A stretch of DNA of 64,000 nt from Streptomyces parvus (GCF_014648875.1 NZ_BMRY01000010.1:248001-312000), one strand, 5' to 3'; counted from the first letter of the stretch, positions 26,127 to 35,289 are shown. Made by a program: numbers and translations. Notes: generated by a model not told the origin, from the letters alone.

Positions 26127-26692
26127 CCCGCCCCGGCAAACAGCAGTCCCGTTCCATCGGCACGTTCACCGTCCGGCCGCTGGACCCCGCCGCCGACGCC
26201 GAGCTGGTGCACGGCTGGGTGACCCACCCCAAGGCCGCGTTCTGGCTGATGGGGGATGCCGAACTCGCCGATGTGGAGCGGGAGTACCGGTCCATCGCCG
26301 CCCATCCGCACCACGACGCGTTCATCGGGCTGCACGACGGCGAACCCGCCTTCCTGATCGAGCGGTACGACCCCACCGAGGTCGAGCTGAAGGGACTGTA
26401 CGAGGCGGAGCCCGGCGATGTCGGGATGCACTTCCTGGTCGCCCCCACCGACACCCCGGTGCACGGCTTCACCCGGGCCGTGATCACCGCCGTGATGGAT
26501 TTCCTCTTCGACGACCCGTCGGTGCGCCGGGTCGTCGTCGAGCCCGACGTGACCAACAGCGCCGTCCAGGCCCTCAACAAGGCCGTCGGGTTCGAGGTGC
26601 TCCGCGAGATCGCCAAACCGGAGAAGGACGCTCTGCTCAGCGCCTGCACGCGTGAGCAGTTCGAAGCAGCAACCGGAGGTAACGACCGATGA
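26123..26692 (+). CDS. desC: N-hydroxycadaverine acyltransferase
   Basis: The 189-aa GNAT-like protein (IucB/RhbD type) contains VHGWVTHPKAAFWLMGDAE, DVGMHFLVAPTDTPVHGF and RVVVEPDVTNSAVQALNKAVGF. It transfers acetyl or succinyl from CoA to N-hydroxycadaverine; succinylation gives the monomer that DesD condenses. It overlaps both neighbours by ATGA-type junctions. Confidence 0.93.
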   Translation: MTRPGKQQSRSIGTFTVRPLDPAADAELVHGWVTHPKAAFWLMGDAELADVEREYRSIAAHPHHDAFIGLHDGEPAFLIERYDPTEVELKGLYEAEPGDVGMHFLVAPTDTPVHGFTRAVITAVMDFLFDDPSVRRVVVEPDVTNSAVQALNKAVGFEVLREIAKPEKDALLSACTREQFEAATGGNDR

Positions 26693-28467
26693 CGACCGCC
26701 CTCACCGACAGCGTCGCCCACCTCTCCCCGGGGCGCTGGGCCACCGCAAACCGACTGCTGGTCCGCAAAGCACTGGCGGAATTCAGCCACGAGCGGCTAC
26801 TGGCGCCCACGCCGCTCGGCGACGACCGCTTCACCGTCCGTAGCGACGACGCCTCCACCGAGTACCGTTTCACCGCGCGCGTCTTCGCCCTGGACCACTG
26901 GCAGGTCACGGCCGAGACGATCACCCGGCACCGGCACGGCTCCGAACTCCCGCTGGACGCAGTGGAGTTCTTCATCGAGCTGCGGCACACTCTGGGGATC
27001 TCCGAGGAGATCCTGCCGGTCTACCTGGAGGAGATCTCCTCCACGCTGGCCGGAACCGCCTACAAACTCACCAAGGAACCGGCCACCTCCGGCCAGCTCG
27101 TCGCCGCCGGCTTCCAGGCCGTCGAGACCGGGATGACCGAGGGCCACCCCTGCTTCGTCGCCAACAACGGGCGGCTCGGCTTCGGCGTCGACGAGTACCG
27201 GGCGTACGCCCCCGAGGCGGCGTCCCCGATCCGGCTGGTGTGGCTGGCCGCCCGCCGGGAGCGGGCCACCTTCACGGCGGGCGCCGGGCTCGACTACGAC
27301 GCGCTGGTCAAGGACGAGCTGAGCGAGGCGACCCGGGAGCGGTTCGCCGGCGCGCTGCGCGGGCTCGGCCTCGACCCGGACGACTACTTCCTGCTGCCCG
27401 TCCACCCCTGGCAGTGGTGGAACAAGCTCGCGGTCACCTTCGCCGGGGAGCTGGCCGAACGGCATCTGGTGGTGCTCGGGGAGGGCGAGGACGGCTATCT
27501 CGCCCAGCAGTCGATCCGTACCTTCTTCAACACCGACCACCCCGAGAAGCACTACGTCAAAACGGCGCTCTCGGTCCTCAACATGGGCTTCATGCGCGGG
27601 CTCTCGGCCGCGTACATGGAGGCGACGCCCGCGATCAACGACTGGCTGGCCGGTCTGATCGAGCGGGACGACCTGCTGCGCGGGGCCCGGTTCTCGATCA
27701 TCCGGGAGCGGGCCGCGATCGGCTACCACCACCGCAGTTACGAGGCGGCCACCGCCAAGGGCTCCCCGTACCGGAAGATGCTCGCCGCCCTGTGGCGCGA
27801 GAGCCCGGTGCCGGGCCTCCAGCCGGGCGAGCGGGTCGCGACGATGGCCTCGCTGCTCCACACCGACCACGAGGGCACCTCGGTGGCCGGTGTGCTGATC
27901 GCCGAGTCGGGCCTGGACCCGCAGGTGTGGTTGCGGCACTACCTGGACGCCTATCTGGTGCCGGTGCTGCACAGCTTCTACGCCTACGACCTGGTCTACA
28001 TGCCGCACGGCGAGAACGTGATCCTGGTCGTGGAGGACGGGGTCGTCACCCGCACGATCTTCAAGGACATCGCCGAGGAGATCGCGGTGATGGACCCGGA
28101 CGCGGTGCTGCCGCCGAAGGTCGACCGGATCCGGGCCGAGGTACCCGAGGACATGAAGCTGCTGTCGGTCTTCACCGACGTCTTCGACTGCTTCTTCCGC
28201 TTCCTGGGCGCGGGCCTGGCCACCGAGGGCATCCTCGACGAGGAGACCTTCTGGCGGACGGTCGCCGCCTGTGTGCGGGACTACCAGGAGTCGGTGCCGT
28301 ATCTCGCGGAGAAGTTCGCCCAGTACGACCTCTTCGAGGCGGAGTTCGCGCTCTCCTGCCTCAACCGCCTCCAGCTGCGCGACAACCAGCAGATGGTCGA
28401 TCTCAACGACCCCGCCGGCGCGCTGCAGTTGGTGGGTCGCCTCAAGAACCCGATCGCCGGTTTCTGA
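26689..28467 (+). CDS. desD: NRPS-independent siderophore synthetase (desferrioxamine E/B)
   Basis: The 592-aa protein is a full-length IucA/IucC family synthetase: EGHPCFVANNGRLGFG, FLLPVHPWQWWNKL (nucleotide-binding His/Trp region), SIRTFF, KTALSVLNMGFMRGLS and MPHGENVILVVEDG. It uses ATP to condense and cyclise N-hydroxy-N-succinylcadaverine into desferrioxamines. It is the last gene of desABCD, followed by two hairpins. Confidence 0.95.
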   Translation: MTTALTDSVAHLSPGRWATANRLLVRKALAEFSHERLLAPTPLGDDRFTVRSDDASTEYRFTARVFALDHWQVTAETITRHRHGSELPLDAVEFFIELRHTLGISEEILPVYLEEISSTLAGTAYKLTKEPATSGQLVAAGFQAVETGMTEGHPCFVANNGRLGFGVDEYRAYAPEAASPIRLVWLAARRERATFTAGAGLDYDALVKDELSEATRERFAGALRGLGLDPDDYFLLPVHPWQWWNKLAVTFAGELAERHLVVLGEGEDGYLAQQSIRTFFNTDHPEKHYVKTALSVLNMGFMRGLSAAYMEATPAINDWLAGLIERDDLLRGARFSIIRERAAIGYHHRSYEAATAKGSPYRKMLAALWRESPVPGLQPGERVATMASLLHTDHEGTSVAGVLIAESGLDPQVWLRHYLDAYLVPVLHSFYAYDLVYMPHGENVILVVEDGVVTRTIFKDIAEEIAVMDPDAVLPPKVDRIRAEVPEDMKLLSVFTDVFDCFFRFLGAGLATEGILDEETFWRTVAACVRDYQESVPYLAEKFAQYDLFEAEFALSCLNRLQLRDNQQMVDLNDPAGALQLVGRLKNPIAGF

Positions 28468-28471
28468 GCCC

Positions 28472-28531
28472 GGCCGCCGCGCGCGGCGGCCCCAGGTAGG
28501 TGAGCGCCCGAGGACGGTCCCTCGGGCGCTC
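28472..28531 (+). terminator. Twin hairpins ending the des operon
   Basis: A 20-bp palindrome GGCCGCCGCGCGCGGCGGCC (28472-28491) starts 5 bp after the desD stop, followed by a 12-bp perfect stem (28502-28513 with 28520-28531) around ACGGTC. Confidence 0.8.
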
Positions 28532-28570
28532 GCCCCGTTTCCGGGGCAGCAGGCTGGCAGAATCGGAGCC

Positions 28571-29452
28571 ATGGCAGAAATCATCCAGCGGGACGGAACG
28601 TGGACGTTCGACGGGGACACCGTGCGCATCGTGCCGGGCGGAAAGGCGCATCCGGTCCGGCAGGAGCTGGGTGAGATCGCCGTCCCCCTGGAGGCGGTGG
28701 CGGGCGTCTCGTTCGAACCGGACCGCAAGGGCGGCCGGCTGCGGCTGCGGCTGCGCGGCGGCGCCTGCCCGGTCCTGCGGGCCGCCGACGGCCGGCTCAA
28801 GGACGGCGCCGACCCCTATGTGCTGACCGTCGAGAAGGACCGCACGGGGGTCGCGGAGTACTTCGTCGACGAGGTCCGCAACGCGCTGCTGATCGAGCAG
28901 GTGCCGGACACCCCGGTGGACCGCTTCCTGCTGCCGGGGCCGACGCTGCCGGTCTCCGGCGGGGGCGGCGACGGCACGGCGTCCTTCGACGGCGAGAGCG
29001 TCCGGCTGACCTGGAACTGGAAGGCCGAGGAGTCCAAGACCGCCGGGGGCGCGTCCACCTTCCCGCTGTCACGGATCGCGGCGGTGCGGTGGCTGCCGGC
29101 GATCGGCCTGGAGAACGGCTTTCTGCGCTTCGAGCCGGTGGAGGGGCCCGTCTCCGCGCCGCCGAAGTACGACCCGTACGCCCTGGACCTGTGGGGGATG
29201 TCGAAGAAGGAGCACACGGCGGTGCTGGTCGCGGCGGCCGTGCTGATGCGGCTTCCCGGGGCCCGTGCGGCCCTGGACGCCCCGCAGGGGCCCCAGCCCC
29301 TCGCCAAGGCGGCCGAGCCCGCCGCAGCGCCCGCGGGCGATCACGACGCGCTGCTGCGGCGGCTGCGGGAGCTGGGCGAGCTGCACAAGGCCGGGGTCCT
29401 CACCGATGAGGAGTTCAGCACCGCGAAGCAGGCCGTTCTGCGCAGCATGTGA
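28571..29452 (+). CDS. DUF4429 protein with C-terminal SHOCT domain
   Basis: The 293-aa protein holds two copies of a DUF4429 module: IQRDGTWTFDGDTVRIVPG with PLEAVAGVSFEP, then GTASFDGESVRLTWNW with PLSRIAAVRWLP. A short linker leads to a C-terminal SHOCT helix pair (DALLRRLRELGELHKAGVLT DEEF). SHOCT tails commonly mediate oligomerisation or membrane targeting. The DUF4429 fold is PH-like and of unknown role. ATG 28571 is supported by conserved N-terminal MAEIIQRDG and GGAGCC upstream. There is no evident link to the des genes. Confidence 0.85.
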   Translation: MAEIIQRDGTWTFDGDTVRIVPGGKAHPVRQELGEIAVPLEAVAGVSFEPDRKGGRLRLRLRGGACPVLRAADGRLKDGADPYVLTVEKDRTGVAEYFVDEVRNALLIEQVPDTPVDRFLLPGPTLPVSGGGGDGTASFDGESVRLTWNWKAEESKTAGGASTFPLSRIAAVRWLPAIGLENGFLRFEPVEGPVSAPPKYDPYALDLWGMSKKEHTAVLVAAAVLMRLPGARAALDAPQGPQPLAKAAEPAAAPAGDHDALLRRLRELGELHKAGVLTDEEFSTAKQAVLRSM

Positions 29453-29538
29453 CGCGATCGGGCGAGGTTTCCCACACCCCCTGCCCGATATCGGGCAGAT
29501 TTCTTGCGTAAGCGCGCCTCGGCACGCAATATCGACGG

Positions 29539-29814
29539 GTGCTTGAACGCCGCTCGTCGCACGACGACCTCATCGATCACCTCGTACGCTCCACCGCGCT
29601 CCAGCGCGGTGAAGCGGCCCGGGTGATCCTCGACGTGCTGGCGTACTTCGACGAGAGCACCGACGACTTCGTCCGGCGCCGCCACCGCGAACTGCAGTCC
29701 GGCGGCCTGGTCAACACGGAGATCTTCGAGCGGATCGCGGCCGAGCTGCCGCACCGCGCCGTGGCGCCGCCGGAGCTCTCGCTCCGCCAGCTGCGCCGCA
29801 TCGTCTACGGCTGA
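29539..29814 (+). CDS. Small conserved helical protein, function unknown
   Basis: The 91-aa protein (LIDHLVRSTALQRGEAARVI, LDVLAYFDESTDDFVRRRHR, ELQSGGLVNTEIFERI) is mostly helical and acidic/basic mixed, without signal or membrane segment. It resembles the small proteins found next to glmS in Streptomyces from memory, but I know no function. GTG 29539 is the only start; it has no good ribosome site, so leaderless translation is possible. glmS begins 74 bp downstream. Confidence 0.65.
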   Translation: MLERRSSHDDLIDHLVRSTALQRGEAARVILDVLAYFDESTDDFVRRRHRELQSGGLVNTEIFERIAAELPHRAVAPPELSLRQLRRIVYG

Positions 29815-29888
29815 GCGGGCCGGGCGCCCGTGTGCGGGGCCGCCACCACGCATGTGTACGTGTACGTCGATGGAGGGGCAGAGAAGCC

Positions 29889-31718
29889 ATGTGCGGGATC
29901 GTCGGATACATCGGGAAGCGTGACGTCGCTCCGCTGCTGCTGGAGGGCCTGCAGCGGCTGGAGTACCGGGGCTACGACTCCGCGGGCATCGTCATCACCA
30001 GCAAGGCGGCGGCGGGCAAGCCGGGCACGCTGAAGATGGTCAAGGCCAAGGGCCGGGTCCGTGAGCTGGAGGCCAAGGTCCCCAAGCGGTTCGCGGGCAC
30101 CACCGGCATCGCCCACACCCGCTGGGCCACGCACGGCGCCCCGAGCGACGAGAACGCGCACCCGCACCTGGACGCGGAGAGCAAGGTCGCCGTCGTCCAC
30201 AACGGGATCATCGACAACGCCTCCGAGCTGCGCACCCGGCTCACCGCCGACGGCGTCGTCTTCCTCTCGGAGACCGACACCGAGGTGCTGACCCACCTGA
30301 TCGCCCGCTCCCAGGCCGACACCCTGGAGGAGAAGGTCCGCGAGGCGCTGCGCCACGTCGAGGGCACGTACGGCATCGCCGTGCTGCACGCGGACTTCAA
30401 CGACCGCATCGTGGTCGCCCGCAACGGCTCGCCGGTCGTCCTCGGCATCGGCGAGAAGGAGATGTTCGTCGCCTCCGACGTCGCCGCCCTGGTCACCCAC
30501 ACCCGCCAGGTCGTCACGCTGGACGACGGCGAGATGGCCACGCTGAAGGCCGACGACTTCCGTACGTACACGACGGAGGGCTCGACCACGACGGCCACGC
30601 CGACCACCGTGGAGTGGGAGGCCGAGTCGTACGACATGGGCGGCCACGACACGTACATGCACAAGGAGATCTCCGAGCAGGCCGACGCCGTGGACCGGGT
30701 GCTGCGCGGCCGGATCGACGACCGGTTCTCCACCGTGCACCTGGGCGGCCTCAACCTGGACGCCCGCGAGGCGCGCGGGGTGCGCCGGATCAAGATCCTC
30801 GGCTGCGGCACCTCGTACCACGCGGGCCAGATCGGCGCCCAGCTCATCGAGGAGCTGGCCCGGATCCCCGCCGACGCCGAGCCGGCCTCCGAGTTCCGCT
30901 ACCGCAACCCGGTCGTGGACCCCGACACCCTGTACGTGGCGGTCTCCCAGTCGGGCGAGACGTACGACGTGCTGGCCGCCGTCCAGGAGCTGAAGCGCAA
31001 GGGCGCGCGGGTGCTGGGCGTGGTCAACGTGGTCGGCTCCGCGATCGCCCGGGAGGCCGACGGCGGTACGTACGTCCACGCGGGCCCGGAGGTCTGCGTG
31101 GTCTCCACCAAGTGCTTCACCAACACGGTGGTCGCCTTCGCGCTGCTCGCGCTGCACCTGGGCCGGATCCGTGACCTGTCGGTCGCGGACGGCAAGCGGA
31201 TCATCGACGGGCTGCGCCGGCTGCCGGAGCAGATCAGCGAGATCCTGGCGGGCGAGGACGAGATCAAGCGGCTCGCGGCGGAGTACGCGGACGCCAAGTC
31301 GATGATGTTCATCGGCCGGGTGCGCGGCTATCCGGTGGCCCGCGAGGCCTCGCTGAAGCTGAAGGAGGTCTCGTACATCCACGCCGAGGCCTACCCGGCC
31401 TCCGAGCTGAAGCACGGCCCCCTCGCACTGATCGAGCCCGCGATGCCGACCGTGGCGATCGTGCCGGACGACGACCTGCTGGAGAAGAACCGCGCCGCGA
31501 TGGAGGAGATCAAGGCCCGCAGCGGCCGCATCCTCGCCGTGGCCCACCAGGTGCAGGAGAAGGCCGACCACACCATCGTCGTGCCGAAGAACGAGAACGA
31601 GCTGGACCCGATCCTCATGGGCATCCCGCTTCAGCTGTTCGCGTACCACACGGCCCTCGCGATGGGCCGGGACATCGACAAGCCGCGCAACCTGGCGAAG
31701 TCCGTGACGGTCGAATAG
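29889..31718 (+). CDS. glmS: Glutamine-fructose-6-phosphate aminotransferase (isomerizing)
   Basis: The 609-aa protein starts MCGIVGYIG with Cys2 as the glutaminase nucleophile, contains HTRWATHGAPSDENAHPH, and has two SIS domains (ILGCGTSYHAG; VSQSGETYDVL; FIGRVRGYPVAREASLKLKEV; EIYAEAYP-type IHAEAYPASELKHGP; C-terminal RNLAKSVTVE). It makes glucosamine-6-phosphate for the cell wall. GGAGGGG lies 16 nt upstream. No glmS ribozyme-like leader is seen. The position beside the des genes corresponds to the second glmS copy in S. coelicolor (recall), so a paralogue elsewhere is likely. Confidence 0.93.
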   Translation: MCGIVGYIGKRDVAPLLLEGLQRLEYRGYDSAGIVITSKAAAGKPGTLKMVKAKGRVRELEAKVPKRFAGTTGIAHTRWATHGAPSDENAHPHLDAESKVAVVHNGIIDNASELRTRLTADGVVFLSETDTEVLTHLIARSQADTLEEKVREALRHVEGTYGIAVLHADFNDRIVVARNGSPVVLGIGEKEMFVASDVAALVTHTRQVVTLDDGEMATLKADDFRTYTTEGSTTTATPTTVEWEAESYDMGGHDTYMHKEISEQADAVDRVLRGRIDDRFSTVHLGGLNLDAREARGVRRIKILGCGTSYHAGQIGAQLIEELARIPADAEPASEFRYRNPVVDPDTLYVAVSQSGETYDVLAAVQELKRKGARVLGVVNVVGSAIAREADGGTYVHAGPEVCVVSTKCFTNTVVAFALLALHLGRIRDLSVADGKRIIDGLRRLPEQISEILAGEDEIKRLAAEYADAKSMMFIGRVRGYPVAREASLKLKEVSYIHAEAYPASELKHGPLALIEPAMPTVAIVPDDDLLEKNRAAMEEIKARSGRILAVAHQVQEKADHTIVVPKNENELDPILMGIPLQLFAYHTALAMGRDIDKPRNLAKSVTVE

Positions 31719-31737
31719 CCGACCCCGTACGTACGTC

Positions 31738-31772
31738 GGGCCCCGTAACCGCGTCCTCGCGGTACGGGGCCC
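31738..31772. terminator. Hairpin between convergent glmS and usp genes
   Basis: GGGCCCCGTAACCGCG pairs with CGCGGTACGGGGCCC (one bulged A) around TCCT. It lies 19 bp after the glmS stop. Confidence 0.8.
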
Positions 31773-31822
31773 AACGCGTGGCGTCACAGGGCCTTCTGGC
31801 GGTCCCTCAGGGATACGCCCCC

Positions 31823-32344
31823 TCAGGGGATGACGATGACCGGGCGTTGCGCGCGGCGGGCCAGGCGGCCGGCCACCGATCCGAAGATCCGGCCGACGAT
31901 GCCGTGCGTGGAGCCCACGACGATGGCGTCGGCGGCGTACTCCCGGCCGACCTCCTCCAGCTCGTGGCAGATGTCGCCGCCGCGCTCGACCAGCACCCAG
32001 GGGACCTCGGAGAGATAGTCGGCGCACGCCAGCTCCAGGCCGAGGACCTCGGTGCGGTGGTCGGGGACGTCGACGAAGACGGGGGGCTCGCAGCCCGCCC
32101 AGACGGTGGTCGGCAGCCGGTTGGCGACATGGACGATGATCAGGCCGGAGCCCGAACGTCCGGCCATGCCGATGGCGTAGGCGAGGGCCCGCTCGCTCGA
32201 CGTGGAGCCGTCGAAACCGACCACGACTCCGTGCCGGAAGGCGGGATCGCACGCATGGCGTGCTTCGTCGACCGTGCGCGGCTCCGACCCGGGGTCGGTC
32301 AGCGGCTTGCGGTCTTTGGGTTCAGGGATTTCGTGACCGGCCAT
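31823..32344 (-). CDS. Universal stress protein family
   Basis: The 173-aa protein carries a single Usp domain after a ~35-residue polar lead: GVVVGFDGSTSSERALAYAI, SGLIIVHVANRLP, then ADAIVVGSTHGIVGRIFGSV and the end RRAQRPVIVIP. The ATP-loop is atypical: G-S-T-H-G instead of G-S-x-G, with a shorter spacing to the second GS. ATP binding may therefore differ. It is transcribed convergently to glmS and divergently from the long adpA leader. Confidence 0.85.
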   Translation of the reverse strand: MAGHEIPEPKDRKPLTDPGSEPRTVDEARHACDPAFRHGVVVGFDGSTSSERALAYAIGMAGRSGSGLIIVHVANRLPTTVWAGCEPPVFVDVPDHRTEVLGLELACADYLSEVPWVLVERGGDICHELEEVGREYAADAIVVGSTHGIVGRIFGSVAGRLARRAQRPVIVIP

Positions 32345-33262
32345 CGGTGTCTCGGCGAAGAGAGTCCTCGTGAGGAGGGAACGGTTTCGATGTGCATCAG
32401 GTGCGTCGGCTGACGGTGAAGCTCTGTCCGGGAATCATCTTCCCAACCCCATACCCCCAAGGGTACGGCGTCACTCCTCCATCGCCCAGACCCCCGCAAA
32501 AGCGTGCGCGACGCTGGAGGGAGCATGCCCGAGCCCGTCCGGTATGGCAATGCCGGTTGTGTCGTACACGGGCCTCCGGAGCGGCGAACACCGTCAGGCG
32601 TCCTGTTTTTCGCGACGCTCCGCGACCGGCCGTCGGAGGCCATGACGGGGCCCGCACCCGGTCCCTGTTGGCCACGTCGCCGAAGACCGCCCGAAACCTG
32701 CCGACCGTATGTTCCCCGGCACATCGGCCGGCGACGGGAACCGGCGGAGCCTCGACCCCGTCCACGCCGCAACGCCCGCCGTAACCGCCCTTCCTGACCC
32801 GGACACGCCATGAGGCCGCGGCCGCGAGGGAGCGCACCGGCGCGGTCGTCAGAGAGCGGTTGTGCGCCCGGCGTGACCGGATACAGCACACACAACCGAT
32901 GGTTTTGAGCCAACTTCACCGGAGGGGTGACCCCTTCGCGGGATGGCCGGACACCCCACCGCCCACCAGGCAGGAACGGACCGCGCGGTACGCTTTCACC
33001 CGACGCGGACGGGCCACGTTGGCGAAGGGCACTTCCCTGTGCGCTTCGCAGGTGGAACGCTTCGTGATCGAACGCTTCACGCCACGTTTCCTTATCGACA
33101 TTGAGCCGGTGGGGGAAGGTGTCACGGCAGGACCACGCGACGCAGTAGATTCGATCTTGAAAATCGGGGGCTGGGGAACCGTGCGAGACCGAGGGGAAAC
33201 GTGCAGGAGCGGCAGGCCCGTAAGGACCGGAAAGACGCGAACACCGAGGGGGGCTTAGCGTC
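32345..33262. other. ~920 bp leader/intergenic region upstream of adpA
   Basis: No open frame in it looks coding. Long untranslated or multi-promoter regions before adpA are known in streptomycetes, with binding by AdpA itself and gamma-butyrolactone receptors. Here I see a short stem GAGGGGTGACCCCTT near 32925, a relatively A/T-rich block at about 33065-33175, and TAGATTCG (33147-33154), which could be a -10 element; no site can be assigned firmly. GGGGGGC (33250-33256) before the ATG probably acts as ribosome site. Confidence 0.5.
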
Positions 33263-34480
33263 ATGAGCCAGGACTCCGCCACCGCGACGGAGGCCGCACG
33301 CAAGCTGACCGGGCGGCGACGCCGGGAAGTCGTTGCCGTGCTGCTGTTCAGCGGCGGCCCTATCTTCGAGAGCTCCATCCCGCTCTCCGTTTTCGGGATC
33401 GACCGGCAGGACGCGGGAGTTCCCCGCTACCGCCTGTTGGTCTGCGGGGGCGAGGAAGGTCCGCTGCGCACCACCGGCGGGCTCGAACTCACCACGCCGT
33501 ACGGCCTGGAGGCGATCAGCAGGGCCGGCACCGTGGTGGTGCCCGCCTGGCGGTCGATCACCTCGCCGCCGCCCGCCGAGGCACTGGAAGCGCTGCGGCG
33601 CGCCCACGAGGAGGGCGCCCGCATCGTCGGTCTGTGCACGGGAGCCTTCGTGCTCGCGGCCGCGGGCCTGCTGGACGGCCGGCCGGCCACCACACACTGG
33701 ATGTACGCGCCGACGCTGGCCAAGCGCTATCCGTCGGTGCACGTCGATCCGCGCGAGCTGTTCGTGGACGACGGCGATGTGCTCACCTCCGCCGGCACGG
33801 CGGCGGGTATCGATCTCTGCCTCCACATAGTCCGCACCGACCACGGCACGGAGGCCGCCGGGGCACTCGCCCGCCGGCTGGTCGTGCCGCCGCGGCGCAG
33901 TGGCGGGCAGGAGCGCTACCTGGACAGGTCTTTACCGGAGGAGATCGGGTCCGACCCGCTCGCCGAGGTCGTGGCCTGGGCCCTGGAGCATCTGCACGAG
34001 CAGTTCGACGTGGAGACGCTCGCGGCGCGCGCCTACATGAGCAGGCGGACCTTCGACCGCAGGTTCCGCTCGCTCACCGGCAGCGCACCGCTCCAGTGGC
34101 TGATCACCCAGCGGGTGCTTCAGGCACAGAGGCTGCTGGAGACCTCCGACTACTCGGTCGACGAGGTCGCCGGCCGCTGCGGATTCCGCTCCCCGGTCGC
34201 GCTGCGCGGGCACTTCCGCCGCCAGCTCGGCTCCTCCCCCGCCGCGTACCGGGCCGCCTACCGGGCCCGTCGTCCGCAGGGGGTGGCGGAGAGCGCCGCG
34301 ACGGTGGTCGAGACGACGGTGCCCAGCCAGGGGCCGCCGCCCGGTCGCAGGGGCACACCCGTGTCCGCCGCACCCGTCGCCGTGGCGGCGTCGGTGGGGC
34401 CCGGGGAGCACTCACTGCCGGGTCCTGACGCGTTCGCTCCCGGACGCCCGGCCCTGCCGGGACAGCGGAGTGCCCCGTAG
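33263..34480 (+). CDS. adpA: AdpA global regulator (AraC/DJ-1 family) with a TTA codon
   Basis: The 405-aa protein is near-identical in plan to S. griseus AdpA. The N-terminal DJ-1/GATase-like dimerisation domain holds VLLFSGGPIFESSIPLSVFG and GLCTGAFVLAAAGLLDGRPA; the AraC DNA-binding domain (residues ~240-335) holds DVETLAARAYMSRRTFDRRF and DEVAGRCGFRSPVALRGHFR. A variable Pro/Ala tail follows. Codon 224 (33932-33934) is TTA between the two domains, the known control point requiring bldA tRNA-Leu. AdpA activates morphological and antibiotic genes. orn follows after 10 bp, as in S. coelicolor and S. griseus. Confidence 0.97.
   Translation: MSQDSATATEAARKLTGRRRREVVAVLLFSGGPIFESSIPLSVFGIDRQDAGVPRYRLLVCGGEEGPLRTTGGLELTTPYGLEAISRAGTVVVPAWRSITSPPPAEALEALRRAHEEGARIVGLCTGAFVLAAAGLLDGRPATTHWMYAPTLAKRYPSVHVDPRELFVDDGDVLTSAGTAAGIDLCLHIVRTDHGTEAAGALARRLVVPPRRSGGQERYLDRSLPEEIGSDPLAEVVAWALEHLHEQFDVETLAARAYMSRRTFDRRFRSLTGSAPLQWLITQRVLQAQRLLETSDYSVDEVAGRCGFRSPVALRGHFRRQLGSSPAAYRAAYRARRPQGVAESAATVVETTVPSQGPPPGRRGTPVSAAPVAVAASVGPGEHSLPGPDAFAPGRPALPGQRSAP
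33932..33934 (+). promoter_or_regulatory. TTA codon in adpA (bldA control point)
   Basis: The in-frame leucine codon 224 (…R-S-L-P-E-E) is TTA, in the linker between the DJ-1-like and AraC domains. Its position matches the conserved bldA-dependent codon of streptomycete adpA genes. Confidence 0.95.
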
Positions 34481-34490
34481 GGTGGGCCCC

Positions 34491-35096
34491 ATGAACGACC
34501 GCATGGTGTGGATCGACTGCGAGATGACCGGGCTCTCGTTGGCGGACGACGCACTCATCGAGGTGGCCGCCCTGGTCACCGACTCGGAGCTGAACGTGCT
34601 CGGTGAAGGGGTGGACATCGTGATCCGCCCGCCGGACGCGGCCCTGGAGACCATGCCCGAGGTGGTGCGGCAGATGCACACCGCCTCGGGCCTCCTCGAC
34701 GAGCTGGCCGGGGGCACCACCCTGGCGGAGGCCGAGGAGCAGGTCCTGGCCTACGTCCGCGAGCATGTGAAGGAGCCCGGCAAGGCCCCGCTCTGCGGAA
34801 ACTCGGTCGGTACCGACCGCGGCTTCCTGGCGCGGGACATGCGGGACCTGGAGAGCTACCTCCACTACCGGATCGTGGACGTGTCCTCGGTCAAGGAGCT
34901 GGCTCGGCGCTGGTTCCCCCGGGCGTATTTCAACAGCCCGGACAAGAACGGCAACCATCGGGCGCTGGCGGACATCCGTGACTCCATCACGGAGCTCCGC
35001 TACTACCGGGAGGCGGTCTTCGTCCCGCAGCCCGGACCGGACTCGGAGCGCGCCAAGGAGATCGCGGCGCGCCTGGCGGCCTCGACCGCCCCGTAG
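34491..35096 (+). CDS. orn: Oligoribonuclease
   Basis: The 201-aa protein is a DEDDh 3'-5' exonuclease: VWIDCEMTGLSL (D, E), GNSVGTDRGFLARDM, YRIVDVSSVKELARRW and NHRALADIRDSI (H, D). It degrades 2-5 nt RNAs and pGpG, linking RNA decay with c-di-GMP turnover, which is notable because a GGDEF/EAL enzyme lies at the other end of the window. ATG 34491 is used; an upstream ATG at 34470 overlaps adpA. Orn is required for normal development in S. griseus and S. coelicolor (family knowledge). Confidence 0.95.
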   Translation: MNDRMVWIDCEMTGLSLADDALIEVAALVTDSELNVLGEGVDIVIRPPDAALETMPEVVRQMHTASGLLDELAGGTTLAEAEEQVLAYVREHVKEPGKAPLCGNSVGTDRGFLARDMRDLESYLHYRIVDVSSVKELARRWFPRAYFNSPDKNGNHRALADIRDSITELRYYREAVFVPQPGPDSERAKEIAARLAASTAP

Positions 35097-35190
35097 GAAC
35101 CCGCTGGTCACGGGGGCGCGAGCGCCTGCGGACCGGCTCCGGGAAAGGGGGGCGCGAGCACCCTCCCGGACCCTGTACACTTTTTCTCGG

Positions 35191-35208
35191 CCGGTCGGAA
35201 ACGACCGG
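35191..35208 (+). other. Small hairpin just upstream of tRNA-His
   Basis: CCGGTCG GAAA CGACCGG is a perfect 7-bp stem with GNRA-type loop, ending 8 nt before the tRNA. TACACT at 35176-35181 could be the -10 box, putting the hairpin in the 5' leader. Confidence 0.4.
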
Positions 35209-35215
35209 ACGACAT

Positions 35216-35289
35216 GGTGGGTATAGCTCAGATGGTAGAGCACCTGGTTGTGGTCCAGGATGTCGCGGGTTCAAGTCCCGTTACTCACC
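35216..35289 (+). tRNA. tRNA-His (GTG)
   Basis: The sequence folds as a full cloverleaf: acceptor GTGGGTA/TACTCAC (one G-U), anticodon loop TTGTGGT with anticodon GTG, T-arm GCGGGTTCAAGTCCCGT. G at 35216 pairs with the discriminator C, the extra G(-1) typical of tRNA-His. CCA is not encoded. Confidence 0.95.

Noticed and set aside
29453..29888. glmS ribozyme or riboswitch
   Set aside because: No conserved ribozyme core before glmS; the region contains a small gene and a short spacer.
29805..32252. 815-aa open frame antisense to glmS
   Set aside because: It mirrors the glmS codon pattern, is His/Arg/Gly/Asp-rich without motifs and has no ribosome site; a typical high-GC shadow.
32370..32891. 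Several ~90-160-aa frames in the adpA leader
   Set aside because: They lack ribosome sites and family features; the region is better read as a long regulatory leader.
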